64,000 nucleotides of DNA, from the NCBI GenBank assembly GCA_015039365.1, contig WION01000043.1:124001-188000 (forward strand). Reading direction: 5' to 3'. A program made the translations under genes and the position numbers. Shown piece after piece: positions 47,136 to 60,141 of the stretch. The notes beneath the pieces are model-generated. The model ran no database searches. It saw nothing but the letters and a program-made list of their open reading frames with translations, and was not told the DNA's origin. This DNA comes from Amanita rubescens. Its lineage: Eukaryota > Basidiomycota > Agaricomycetes > Agaricales > Amanitaceae. The number at the start of each line of letters is the position of its first letter. The first letter of the stretch is position 1.

Positions 47136-48212
47136 TCAGGGAGCGTCGACCCTTGTTTCCCTATCGTGCGCTGAGATCGGCATGGCACGTTCAATTGCAG
47201 AAGATTCACCGATGAACGAAGGTGGTTCGTGTTCCGGTTTAGCCCTATTTTGCGCCACCCGTATCATTATAAGATTGTAAGCGACTCCTGCTGTGAGATA
47301 ATTCTAGGTGCATGGATGAGATATGGTCCCCAGTGGCATTTATGACATACAATAATGGTCGCTAACATTAACCAGTGAGGACTGAGATACACTGCGCCAC
47401 AAGTTGCAATACTTGTGAGGGTGTACAATAAACCCGATTCGGCGATAACACGGACTGCAAAACGGGCAAGGCGTCGAGAAAAACTATTTCTCCAGATTTG
47501 CAATATAATAGCAGCTTAATTTGCCATACAATTAGCATCACGGAACGAACCACAATTTATTCACTCACAGGTTGCATATATGTTTATAATGGTGGTACCG
47601 GCGTAGTACGATGCTGTTATACCCTCGATTTGAGTAGCACCAGCCCGCCAAGATGGTGTCGTCACGAGACGGCTACCCCAGTTCCAATTTGTCAATATGA
47701 AGAGACTTGATATGTTGTATAGCAACAAGAGGAAGGGAAGGACGGCGACCCGCCATGATCTATTGTAAACTATCCAACAACGGAAGACCTGGTACCCTGT
47801 CATGAGTATCATAAAGCTGTTGACTTTGTTTATTCACAAACCAGGACTCCGTCGGTTATAATTGGTAAGAGCAATGCTACAAATTCCTGCAAGTGAAGAG
47901 TTCAGTGACGATGACAATGAAATTATCGTATCAACATACACCGATAAAAGTCGCACGTAAACTGGCCCAGCTGCGACCTTTAGAAATGACGAACAGTTCC
48001 AAATGCAGAAAAATGGCGAATTGGCCGAGAGAGAGCGCAAAGAGGACGATAGTAACGATTAAAAGGGGCCATTTGATGCCTTTGCGTATTGTCTCGCCGT
48101 CGTCTGAAAAGACGAACCATCGCATGCACAATAGGAATGAGGCGAAGTATGCACCCGTTATGAACGCGTGCACAGTCAACGAAATGAGAAATTCTTCGAC
48201 GAGTTGCGGCAT
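47136..48212 (-). CDS. Seven-helix membrane protein of an agaricomycete family
   Basis: Exons 48212-47940, 47886-47842, 47788-47569 and from 47514 join in frame. Hydrophobic segments include FLISLTVHAFITGAYFASFL, WPLLIVTIVLFALSL, FVALLLPIITDGVLVFRCW, AVLPFLLLLYNISSLFIL, YAGTTIINIYATS and LLYTLTSIATCGAVYLS. The VFRCWIVYNRSWRV loop and the end AYNLIMIRVAQNR are typical of a large family of basidiomycete plasma-membrane-like proteins of unknown function, possibly receptors. Near 47305 the frame appears to slip by one base: TCACAGCAGGAGTC reads SQQESL, while the family pattern SxAGVAYNLI needs one more base. Unless an intron solves this, the C-terminal tail to the stop at 47136 is out of frame. 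This gene is not part of the dma1-NLR repeat and sits between two units. Confidence 0.7.
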
Positions 48213-48590
48213 TTTGAGTTCAGCATAAACATCCTGACTTGATGTTGGTATTTGTACTGCGAACTGTTAGACCCAATCCTGGAAAAGTATAACAAGAACT
48301 TCTACCGTTTGATATGTTCCAAGGTAGCCGTTCGTAATCATTTTCACTTACACAGGATTCATACATAGCATGCTATAATGACAGATGGTCAATGTGATCC
48401 ATTGAGAGCGATAATACTCCGAGGCGGAATGACGCCTGGCTATGCTAGGACCTAGGGCGCCGAACGAAGAGCAGCGCCTTGCCGATATCAAGCGCAGGCG
48501 TGGGTGGGTAGGTTGCGAAAGGAATGGTGGGCGGCCATTAGTACTAATTTAATAGCCGATAGTAAAATACGAGAATAAGCAGGTTTGTGC

Positions 48591-49582
48591 TCAGCTCATC
48601 TGTACTCTCGACGTTACGTCCTCTTTATAGATGTTTTCTGACCCTGTCCATGACCGATATCTAAGATCGGAACACATACGAGAAGACGACGAACAGTCTC
48701 GCCCGGGACGGGGGGCATAAACGTTTTGATGCCCAGGGGATATGCAAACTCCATCACGCCGCGGTACGAGTTTCAGCATTGATTTGCAGACTTCTTCAGG
48801 TGAAGCGAATTTCGATGCCTTGCGCGACGACGCTGCTATGACATCTCCGAATGGCGGATCGTATCTAGAATCTCCGTGGGCACCGGAGACACTGCACGGG
48901 TAAGTATCTGGGACGTTGATGAGTGATATACAAAGTACAACAGACAGACGCACATTTCTGATCCGGGAGTATCGGAAACCCCGGAGAAACTCCCAGGTTG
49001 AGGTTGCGATTCAGATGAGCCATAGCCACTGTCAAACGTCTTGATAGTCGAGCGGAGGCGTGGAAAATGTGAATGAGGGAGTTGCAATGCATCTGGGGTG
49101 AACAGCCAAAGCCAAAGGTCGTGGTCACCTTGTGATAGAAAGGACAAGTTCAGGCAGGTGGAGAGTGTGGGTCCATAGCAGGCCAGCGAATGTGGTGGGT
49201 TCAGTTCAGGCACGAGGGATAGTGGGCAAATGACAAGATTTGTCCAGAACGCGCTAACAAAGTTTTAAATGGATAGCATGAATCCTGTTGATGGCATACC
49301 ACCACCGCTCTGCTGCCTCGCACGTCCAGCCTGTCCATTATTGCTGAGGGCCGCCACGCAGATGATGACTGAATAAGTAATCAGTCCCGGCGACGTAATG
49401 CTAGGCCCGTGGTAGCGCAGACTCGCCTTGCATCGCGTGGCTCTTGGAGCCTTCCCAAGAGATACGCGTCCATGGCGCATTAGAGAAACCGGATATTGAC
49501 CAAACGAATCACTTCTGGCAGCTATTGAAGACAGAAAGCGGCTGGATGGAAAATCATGAGTCATCAGTGAATCGAATGACAT
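48591..49582 (-). CDS. Doubtful hypothetical gene
   Basis: Three reverse-strand open stretches (49582-49265, 49213-48836, 48953-48591) could be exons of one gene. The middle one has DSGYGSSESQPQPGSFSG and a good GTGCGT donor after PGSEM. The last one starts after a cag acceptor with VSGAHGDSRYDPPFGDV and ends in VTSRVQMS. Composition is Ser/Pro-rich and disordered. I could not establish a consistent start or the first intron, and recognise no family. Confidence 0.25.
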
Positions 49583-50039
49583 GACATACCTTTGACGACC
49601 GGTCCCAAGAAAATTTACCGCGTTGACGCAGTCAAGGCACTATGTTTCTCGGCTGCGGAGGTGTAACGGGGTTGCTGGATCAGAGAATACTTAAACAGCA
49701 TGAGATATTGGGATGTGTGCCAAGTGGGTGCGACACTGCAAGGTCCTTTTTTCAACAATGTTGGGTTGGAAGATCGAGGTCCGAACCATAGTTGTCAAGT
49801 GTACGATGACACAGAGAGCATGGGTTGCCTCGTCCAAGAGACTCGTGTCGATGGCGGGGACGGCGAACCGTGGATTCCTTAAACGATAGGTTCGTCATGT
49901 TATATATGCGGAAGGAAATGCGTGTCCCGTTCGGCCCGGGATCCCGATCCGCTGTTCCACCCAATCACAACAAGGTCGCGACGTGTATGCACCTCTTGGG
50001 CCATACAACGCGCATATACTCAGTCAGTCTGAGCACAGA

Positions 50040-52050
50040 TGAATCCCCTTGCACTCCAGCTCGAATCCTGCCTACCGCGATATACATTTCCATCCCTCCA
50101 TCCCGCCCTCTGCGCCATCTGCTTTGCCAGCATGCTAAGGTGAAAACCAAATCCTAACATCGCCACCAACGCAACGTAGCAATCAAATAACACGAACGCC
50201 GTCGTGCCTTTTGCTAGCGCTCCCCGCAGTCCTCAACTTTCCACTCAAACATCATCAGAAGCCTCCTTCCCAACATTGCATCTTCCATCCCATCACGCCA
50301 GGCGGCCTCCAAGTACCCGGCAGCTTTCCCACCCGAGCCATCCCTTCCGTCAACCTCGGGCACCGGCGCCACTCCTGCCAACGCCACGTACCGCGTCCGA
50401 CTCGTCCCGCATCTAGACTCCCGTCGTTCTCTCCGGCTCAACTTACGCGAGATGGACCCAGCCCTCCATAGCGGCCGGTTCACCGACCATTCCGGAATGG
50501 GTCTATCCGCCGACAACGCTCTGGGCACCAACAAACTCGGTTCAAATCCAAAGTCGTCCTGGAAGCTATGCGAAGGCTTGGGTTGAGAAGGGAGGAAAGT
50601 TGTTTATACAGGATACCAAGTCGTCCAGTGGGACGTTTTTTGAACCACGTTAGGCTGAGTCCGACGAATCAGGAGAGTCGGTCGTTTCAACTCAAGGATG
50701 GGGATACCTTGTAATGATTATCAGGGTGGAACAGAGGACGTTTGTAAGAGTGTGAGGATTAGAGTGGAGATTGGGAGGAAATGGCAGGCCAGTGCGAACG
50801 CTTTCAAGTGCGACATTTTTTTACTTTTTTTCTTCTCGCATTCTGACGATACGCTTTAGCCCGAACGCTTTGAGAAACTTGAAGAACCTCGCGGTTGTTG
50901 TTAGTCCAGCGGTGCCTGTAGATATACCCGGTGCCATGTCAAAGGCAACACGGTCAAACTCGCGAAATTGCAAATCCCAATTGTTGCACATGTACGAACC
51001 ACACTTCCCTATACTACATCAATCGACCTGACCCCAAGCTTATTCGCTGTATCCATCCGTCAAGCACTCTTCATCGCCCCGTGTTCCCACACCTTCCACT
51101 ACAAATGCATCAAACCGCTCCTCGAAGCCCATCACCCCGCCTTTTCTTGTCCTCTAGGAAGACGTCGGAGTAGAACCAACTGATCTTGACGCTGACGTCG
51201 ACGCCAATGCGGATGCAAACGTCGAAATCGACGACGTTCCATCCAGCGCGGCTAACACCAAAGAATCGGACGCGGCCAACCAATCTGACAACGCCGGCGT
51301 CGCTACTGCCCCAACTCCCTCTCGCGCCGCTGACTCCGCTCAAGATGCAGAGATGAGTGACGGCTCATTTAACGCACCACCACCACCTTTGTCTCGTCCT
51401 GCTCTAAACCACCACTGCCTATACCCATAACCTCCAGCCACCTCCTTCCGATAACGGAACGAGAGTGATTCCATTTGTCCGTTGAAAGGGACCGCGAAGC
51501 GGGTGGGGAGACGGAAGTCGAACTCGATTCCGTCGGGCAGTTGTCTTTGTCTTCTCGATTGAGGAGCCTGTACTGGTGGAGGAGGAGCGCCGAATGTGAG
51601 AGAACGTGCGAAGTATCTTTCTGCTTTGTGGTGTGTACGGACGACGAAGGAATATCGGGTACGGGTAATGGTAATGGGGTAGATGGAGTTGACAAAGTCG
51701 AGATGCGATAGAGTGAGTTCATCATTTTCAGGCTCTTTCTTTTGAAATTACCCTTTCACATCCTTTTTCCCTTAACTTCTTGTCGACGTTTCACCTCTTA
51801 CCAATTTCTTTCAAAGTCAACCTCCTCGTCACTTACTTACATACACCTTCCTCAAGTTATACCATAAACTGACTCATGTATACTATCCATGACAGATATG
51901 ATGGCCCGGAAGAAGATTCAGCAAAGAACATGACCGCATTGGTATTGCTGTAGGTATTGTCACTGCCGATGGCATAGCTGAACTCGGTCCAGGACCCGGT
52001 GGTAGTATTGGCTCGGGAGGGTCAATAGGTGGAAAGAGGAATAAATTAAC
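50040..52050 (+). pseudogene. dma1-like pseudogene, copy 4
   Basis: Collinear with dma1 from the Ser/Pro-rich N-terminal part to the Gly-rich end (about 52040). Frame is lost many times. The FHA part is shortened (for example near 50560-50720). The RING is cut: after CCTTTTCTTGTCC the last zinc ligands and following codons are missing (near 51150). The acidic linker is deleted in several places. Introns are still recognisable at about 50810 and 51715-51896. Divergence is even along its length, unlike copy 2. Confidence 0.88.
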
Positions 52051-52234
52051 AGATAATGAATGGCATTGGATATATATGCATTTCTAGCACCCTACCTTTT
52101 TCCTGTTTAATTGGCAGCTCTTTGTTGGTTGCTTACACTGGTCTTAATATTTGTATTCTTTACTAGAAATAAAAGGGGTACATAAACTTTGTTATACATG
52201 AACAAAAAGGGAATCAGAGCCAGTTTCTGAGTGA

Positions 52235-55200
52235 TTAGTCACTATCACTTTCCATTGAATCACTATCGTTCTCCTCATTGTAACTAGCCATCAGGTAAGG
52301 TGCATCATTTATTCGTCCAAGGTACTTAGCACCATGTGCTAGCAGCAACTGGGCAATCTTGGTATGATCTCGATTTGCAGCAACATAAAGTGCACTGCCA
52401 TTTTCTCCCTGAATATTAACATCAGCTCCACATTGAAGGAGCATCTCAACAATGTCCTTCTTGCCAAATGACTCTGCAGCCTGAATGAGAGCAGTGCCAT
52501 ACTTTTCATTACAGAAGTTAACATCAGCACCTTTTAAAAGCAGCATCTCAGCAATTGCTTTGTGACGATAATATATTGCAGCAATGAGTGCAGAACCATA
52601 CACCCCACCATGTAAGTTAACATCAGCACCCCATTCAAGGAGTAGCCCAACCATTGGCTTGTGACCCCTAGCTGCTGCTGCAATGAGAGCAGAACCATAT
52701 TTGCCTGCCTGAATATTTACATTGGCTCCCCATTCAAGGAGCAGTTGGACAGTATCTTTCTTGCCTTTATGAGATGCAGCTTGCAGTGCAGTGCCCCATT
52801 CTCCTCCAACTATATTCACATCAGCACCCCATGCAAGGAGCAATTGAACAGTATCCTTGTCACTTCTATCACATGCAATTTGTAGTGCTGTGTTCATTTG
52901 TGCTTCAACCACATTCACATCAGCTCCCCTCTCTAGCAGAAGCTTGACAATAGACTTGTGTCCTCCCTTCACTGCAGAAATAAGTGCATTGCCATCTCTT
53001 GTTGTTGCATTAACATCTACTCCTTCATCCAAAAGAAGCTCAACAATATTTCTGTATCCACCTTTACATGCAGCTTCCAGTGCCTCAGTATCATATCCAC
53101 CATGGACACTTGGACTTGCTCCATGTTGAAGCAACAACTCAACAATTTCATTGTAACCCTCTGACATTGCAGCCCAAATCGCATAACCATATTGTCCTCC
53201 CTGAGCATTTACATCTGCTTCATTATCAATAAGTAACTGAGCAATGTGTTTATAACCCCTGAGTGAAGCAACATGCAGTGGATTTTCTCCATCTTCTCTC
53301 AGAACATTTGGATCTGCTCCTTGTTCAATTAAAAACCTAACCAGTTCCTCATGACCTGCACCTGCTGCAGCACACAAAGCATGGGTAATGTGTCCTCTAT
53401 GCACATTCACTTCTATGCCTCTGTCAAGCAAAAGCTCAACAATATGTAGATACCCTCTCCTTGATGCATGGACAACTGCATTAGCTTTTGCCCCCATGCC
53501 AGCTCCACTCTCCAGAAGAATCTCAACAATGTCCTTGTGACCACCCTTAGCTGCATTAATCAAAGATCTTGCAAGTAATTCATTCCTGTAGATTGTGTGT
53601 GATTCTTTTTCACTTGCTGGACCTCTCAGTGATGCACTGTGCTCAGAAAGCCCCACTTCTGATCTCAATAAAAGTTCAACAATAGCCTTATGACCAGCAT
53701 ATGCTGCTACCTCTACAACCTCAAATATTATTTTCTTCCTTTCCTTCTGATTTGACACCTTTTCAAGCACCAGTTGAACAAGTTCAATATTGCCAGCCTC
53801 TGCTGCATCTCTTGCATTGTAGCTACCGATGATCAGATTAACACCACTGGAATCAAGGAGCAGTTTAAGAGCTTCTATGTGTTGATCCTCAAGTACAAGA
53901 GAAATAGCCACATTTACAATTGTCCGAAACATGTCACTGTCTTTTCCATGTTTACATAATAACCTAACAACTTGCTTGTGACCTCTTAATGAAGCTTTTT
54001 CAAGAGCCCAACAATAGAAATCAGTTTCAACTTTAATGTTTCCTTTCTCAAGTAGCAGTTTCACCATATTGATATGTCCATTGCAGGCTGCTGCATATAG
54101 AGCTTCCATGCACTCCACATTGCTTACTGGTTGTAGCATCAGCCATTTAGCTGTTTCAATCAAGCCATGTATGGCAGCAATTTGAAGATAATTTGGATAT
54201 TGCATGTTCTCATTCACATGCTTCCACCATTCATAGTTGTAAGCCTTGACCCAATATGTCAAGCTCTGAGATTCAAACAAATTGATAATTTGGTTCATAA
54301 CAGCTGACTCTTGCTTGCATGCTAAGATGTGCTTTGGCCAAAAATATGCAGCATATCGAATCAGAGACTTGTCAAATCTTGTTGATGCATGAATCACCTC
54401 CTTCCTTTGCAATATGTATGCCAGACTACATTGTCCAATAAAATAGTGGCCAAAGTGAGGGTTCACTATCACAGATGAGCCTATCTTTCTTTTATCACTC
54501 TGAAAATACTCTTTGATAGATGCATGTGCAAACTGAACAGTTTCATCCTCCATCATGGCGACAAGGCTGGAGCAAATCTTGAGCACATCATCAGGATAAT
54601 CCAACTTGGCATCCACATCATATTGTTGGCTTTCCACATCATATTCTAGAATTAAGGCCAAGTCCTCCATATGTATTGGCCTTTCAGAAAATGTAAGCCA
54701 CAAAAGTAGCTTCATGGCATTCATTGCATCTGCTTCTGCAATTCTTGTCAGAATCTGGTCATATGTGGAATTCAATGTGGTAGGGAGACTGTTAAGCTTT
54801 TGTCTCAGCATCTTTTGGCTTTTACTGCAAGGTTTTAGTTCTTCCAATTGGCAGGCAACCCATCTAAACCTATGTATGATAATTATTTCATAATCCAGCA
54901 TCCAACAGATGACAGAGCTATACTCACATTCCTTTTCCCTTCTCCATAAGTGTCACTTTGATAAGTTCCTTGGCATTTGGTTTCCATGTTTTAAGCTCAG
55001 TTGCAGTAAACAGCATATGATCAATATACTTCTCAATGTCTTGATTTACTGGCATGGAAGTGAGATCCAGTTCCATGGGCATTGCTTGCCTCAAAGAGTT
55101 GACAATTGGCAATTCCTTCCTGCTTGTGACAAGAAGGTGGCAACTTCTGATGCTCCACCTATTAATAAGTTTCACAAGCTCAAGTACTTCCTCCACATTG

Positions 55201-56271
55201 GCACATTCATCAAGTGCATCAATGAATAAGTATACATCCTGAAATCCAGACAAGTAGGATCTCAACACTTCATATAAATCATGATCTGTTGGTTTTTGAA
55301 GCCCATTTTTGCATTTTTCAAATAGCACCTTGAGTACCGATTGGTTCTGGGGAGTAAGAAGGGTCAAAATTAGTGAGCAAAGGAGACCTCTTGCAGTTCT
55401 TTTGTTGATATCAGAAACATCACAAAAGAAGTAGGCTAAAGCAGAAGATTTGCTGTCAGTCTGTTTTTGAATGGCCTGAATCAAGGTTGAACTTTGAAGA
55501 TGTTAATGGTAACAAATGGAAATTTAATAAGCTCACCAAAGAATAGTTTTTCCTGAGCCAGCTACAGAATTACTTATTTAGAATACTGAAACCTTATGTT
55601 ATACTTACAGATACCATGAATCCACAAGAATGAGTTATCTCTCTGTTTCCATTTGAAATAGGCAGGGCTGTTGAGAAGCCATGAACCAGTGTTAAACAAG
55701 TGGCTCTTAAGTGCATTGTTGAGATTGGTAGAAGGATCAGGTGGTGATAGCCACTGCTTAAAACTATCTGTACTACTGTTAGCCCAATTCAAAGTAGTGA
55801 ACTCCAAATTTACCAATGCTTATTGTCATGTTGTTAGCTAATAGCTGAATCAGAACTGTCCAGTCAAAAACATATTGATTTATACATACTAATGAATATC
55901 ATATCTCGACTTGCTGCATTTATGGTACACTTGTCCAAAAGAACACCCTGGGCATGTTCTAAAATTCGGACACTAGCAATACAACATCATTCAGCAGGCA
56001 GAGTTTTTTAAACTGGATAACATTGGTGTGCATACCCATCATTTGCAGTGGATGATTGTCTACTAAAATGTTTATATTTGAAAGTGGAGCAAGGGGACCC
56101 ATCGCACCTGTGTTCCTGAGCTGCATAATTGGAGTCCACTTCCATATCCCACTCATGAGTGACAGCCTGAGGCTGCAAATGCATGTCATTCCCCTTCACC
56201 TTCTTCACCTTAGTTTGAGTATCAGCGTTAGTCTGTGAGTCGGTTGATAGTGCACGTTTGCAACTGTTCAT
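52235..56271 (-). pseudogene. NACHT-ankyrin NLR-like gene, copy 3 (N-terminal frame break)
   Basis: Exons 56271-56108, 55972-55890, 55837-55609, 55561-55537, 55491-54928 and 54869-52235. The large last exon is fully open, with winged-helix region, over 20 ankyrin repeats and the complete end (YLGRINDAP, then a Ser/Asp tail SDSMESDSD), so this copy shows the original 3' structure. NACHT motifs GISGSGKT, LFIDALDEC and LLVTSRKE are intact. Exon 3 is 229 nt against 243 in copies 1 and 2; net loss near 55790-55815 shifts the frame, so the summed exons (3700 nt) are not divisible by three. A start at the internal MVNLEFTTLNWAN or different splicing could bypass it and still give NACHT plus ankyrins. 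It is convergent with dma1 copy 4. Confidence 0.85.
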
Positions 56272-58711
56272 TGTGGGACTGGGAGGACACGGTTGCGAGA
56301 GGCAGACAAACGTGGGCTGTGTTGCCACTGATGTGAGTTTCTCTCACGCATCCGGCACTGCGCGTTCCGTGGCAACCATATGTGTACCGCGTCGTGTCAT
56401 CACTAGATGACAATATCCGAAAATCAACAGGAATAGGAGAAAAACTCTCTTAGAGATTGTGGATGAGCGCCCCTGACGTGACACATTCTGCTGTGGTGGT
56501 CAATCACCCTTCGATTGCTACACCGATTCACTTCACAATCACAACAACGACACTCCTCACTTCAGCCTCTCTAGGCCCGCTCTACTGGCTTTGGTGATCG
56601 TGACGACGACGTCCTCTCACTCGCAACCAGCATCACACGCGGAACCTGCCATGGGTATGCTGCTCCCCGCCGTCATCTCATCCACATTCCCTTCCTCCCA
56701 AACCATAGGCTCCTCCAGTACTCCACATTTTCCATATCCACAGCAGTCGTACCCCGCCGTTCATTTAGTGCTGAGAGTTGGGACATCCAGGGCAGTGTTT
56801 GGCTTCCAAGCGCGTCCTTGACCACAATGGTGGCATGGAGAGGGTAAAAGATGTTCAGGCCCACGCCAATTCGTTAGAGGTATGTTAGACTTTTTTCCTT
56901 CATCTTTTCACGTGGTATTGATGACGTGGCTCTAGCATAACTTCACCGACGAACAACCGGCATGATCTTTCCAAGCCATCGTTATTAGCTCAAGTTAGCT
57001 TTCCTTGTCCCGTCCGCCAACGATCAAGTAGTAAAACTCGTACGCATCTCGGGCTACCAGATCTGGCGCATCATAACAAGCCTCTTTTCCGTATCCATCT
57101 GTCTAGCCCCCTCCTCTCTCTATGCCCTCACGTCTTCGACTACCAAGCTCGTCACTCAAGTAGAAACCTTACGGATTGGAGATTAAGACGGCTATGGCGA
57201 ACGTTGGATCAACTGCAAACCCAGCTACAACATAGCCGTGGTATGTCCCGATCTGTCAGGCTCTGCTCGACGGTATGGGGATATCGGGATGGCGGTGGTC
57301 CATTCTCGATAACACCAGTTTAATGCTTCTTCGACTGCGAAGCAGGTGAGCTAACTGAAAGTTATCCTGGTGCTGTTGATCATTTGTCCCCGGCTTCTCG
57401 AAGTGGACCAGAATGGACAGTAGAAAGCACAAGATACATTTCTACTTCGGACATTGGCGGAGCATCTATGGAGCCAGGCGTGGTAAGGTGACGTGGACGA
57501 GGACGGGATTGCGAATTCGATATCGTGAGTTCATACCTTTAATATAGCGATGCACCTGGTGTTCTAACCATCGCATGGCACGATCAGTTTCGATATGCTT
57601 TATTTACCGATATCCTTCAGCTCTGGAACGCATATATGCAATTCCGTCAATAGCGACGTTCAACAGTATGGCTTGTTCAGAATCCCATTGTCATGGCATT
57701 GTTCCTCCTTTCCAATGTATACCGACACTGGTTCCTATACTTTCCTCACTGTCTGTCCCGTATATATACCTATCCCCAAGACGGCCCAATACGAAGAAAG
57801 GGTCAAAAGCGTCTAGCAGCCCGTGATGGACAGCGTTGCTCGGGCCCCTGCGTATCTGCAATCAACCATCGACTTCCCAGATTCCTGCAGTCTAGCGCCC
57901 CCATTCCATCCACACCATCTGACCCATTCATACCAGGCGGCCTGCCAGTACCCGGGCTCCTCGCCCCAGATCTCGATCAACCGCAAGTCATATTTCTACC
58001 TGGTCCGTGCACCTGCACCAGGATATCGCCGCTTTTCCCAATGCCAAGCAGGCACTTGATCCTCCTTATCTTTGTTTGTCCCTGGCTTTTCGATGCGTAA
58101 GAGAAGCAGGACGAATGATAGAACGTGGAAGGTACGCCGGTTCTACTCGCGGAATATGTGTGGAAACGGACAAAGAAATGTTCAGTTGAACTGATACGAG
58201 AAGCAGAACTTGGAAGACGGCGGGTGACGGGGAGTGTGTGCTAAATCTTGTACAAATTCATTGGGTTGAGAAGCATAGTAACTGAACATGTTTTCATAAC
58301 GCAGGGATAGAAAATGTTAATCGATCCGATGGATTTTTAGAATACATCTTAAATATCTTCTTTACGTCACCATAGCTGTATCCGGCGCCGTCAGACGCCC
58401 AATTACTGAACGTGAACCCTAGCTAGTCATGCGACCTTGTCTTCCTCTTGTCGAAGCTGCGCTCTCGGTGAGTATTCTCATCCCAAGAGCCACTCGGACT
58501 CCCACTCTTTCCCACGTACCCCTGACCACGCCTTAGCCTCCTCTAACACAATACGATCCGCCAGGTCATGGATCATGGGATCTTGCGACCGATTACAATG
58601 CACAACACATTCTTTGAATCTCGTCGGGTGAGTTACTAGCACTAGTGTTAATGAGCTTGGTAGGCAAGCAACGATTGACAAAATTCTCTCCTAAGGTAAA
58701 AAAGACATGCT
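56272..58711. other. Spacer of unit 3 and unassigned sequence
   Basis: To about 57650 this matches the other two spacers (TCTCTTAGAGAT, GATGACGTGGCTCTAGCAT, GATATCCTTCAGCTCTGG). After that come weak dma1-like scraps (ATCCATCCACACC, CCAGGCGGCCTGCCAGTACC near 57930-57955) with no intact frame, then sequence up to the F-box gene where I see nothing. Confidence 0.5.
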
Positions 58712-60141
58712 TCACACCACCGTGTAACCAGTGAATTTTCCACTCACAATCATTTCCTCATTGTTGAGATGATCACCGTACAGAAGCACCTTGAGCTGGG
58801 TGAGGTTCGTGCATCGCAAGAACAAAGCTTCATTCTGCATGGAGGTGAAGAGAGAGGCGACGACGCTGAAATGGGTCAAGCTTTCAAAATGTCGAGCCAT
58901 AATTTCTAATAACGGCTTGTTGAAGTTCGTCTCGAAATCTTTGTACACAGAAAGACCGACGATTCGGGGGTGATTCCGGAGGTAGTCAATCATGCGATCG
59001 TCAAGATTCGCCGTTTCTATGAACGGTGGGAATATCCGCTCAGAATTCAATGTTAGAAGAATTCGATCGTGCCCGCCGTAGAAATTGATGGAAGTCAAGG
59101 AGCGCAGATGAGGAGTAATATTCTCGATGGTATCGGGTATAGTGAGGTGTTCTAGATTCAGAACGCTACCGACTGGGACTTGACCAAAGACTTGAGAGCG
59201 GCTTATACCATCATAGCAGCCGGGTGCGAATAGCTCGAGGTGAGTAAGGTTAAGATTTTCTGCTACAATCTTTCCCAACTCTTTCATGGGATAAAAATAA
59301 TCCCACGCCGACAATTTGAGAAATCCAACCCTGAGCTTGCGTAAATTGCGCAATGTGGACAGGGGTTCAAAGTGTATGTAGCATATCCGCTCCCAGTCGA
59401 CCACGAGTACGAGTTCCGAGAGCTGGGGGAACTGCAGAAGTAGTTTGGCTGTGCCGGACAATACCCAACTCGGATCCTCAGCTGCTTCTACGTTCCAACT
59501 GTGAGATCGTCAGTTTTATCTATTGAAGTTATTTAAAGCCAACTTACATGACGCGACGAACGTTAGGCAAATTGTGCGCTGAAGCGTGAGATAGGCGATG
59601 TTTTGTGCGCGAACGGGCAATAATATCGTGTATACCTAGAACAACTGAATGCGGCTTGAAAAGCATAGTATAGAGGCTCTGCAATGAAAGGAGCGCAGCA
59701 AGGTAAATGAGTCCTCCAATGCCTATGTCGCAGATGTAATAGAGAAGCATGGGCAGCCGCCATTCGCCGGCGGCGTGTCTCCATTTCCAACCACCCACAA
59801 GAAGCGTGGTTGTGGCGTCCAGACGACCGTTTAGGTCGGAAGAGATTATAGCTTTGAGTTGAAGCATATTGGACATTGGGTTATCGACATTTCCGAATAG
59901 GCGCACGCAGCGCAAGACTCTGTGTCGTACATCTTTGTCGAACTTCTTGCAAACTAGACGAAGTGATTTCAGATCACTAAAAGATGTATCGGGGTCCCTC
60001 GCAAACTATAGCTCAATTCAAAAAATGATGATGAGATTAGGTTACGATACATACCTGCAGGAGAATCCGGGCTACCAACTCTGGCGGAAGTTTGGCGAAG
60101 GGTGACGGTCGTAGGCCACGGCGACGGATCCAGAGTCTCAT
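58712..60141 (-). CDS. F-box protein with LRR-like C-terminal half
   Basis: Exons 60141-60055, 60005-59548 and 59498-58712 give 1332 nt and 443 aa, with two 49-nt GT-AG introns. The N-terminus carries a short F-box: FAKLPPELVARILLQ, then LKSLRLVCKKFDKDVRHRVLR. The rest has spaced leucine-rich strands (LSELVLVVDW, LRNLRKLRVGFLKL, LTHLELFAPG, LEHLTIPDTI, LTQLKVLLYG), as in the large agaricomycete families of F-box substrate adaptors of SCF ubiquitin ligases. No target can be predicted. The frame is complete, and it is the only intact gene between dma1 copies 4 and 5 besides NLR copy 3. An N-terminal extension upstream of 60141 is possible. Confidence 0.8.

Larger units (their letters stand above)
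49680..57650. repeat. Segmental duplication unit 3
   Basis: Lead sequence 49680-50040, decayed dma1 copy 4, NLR copy 3 and spacer 56272-57650, in the order and orientation of units 1 and 2. Confidence 0.85.
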
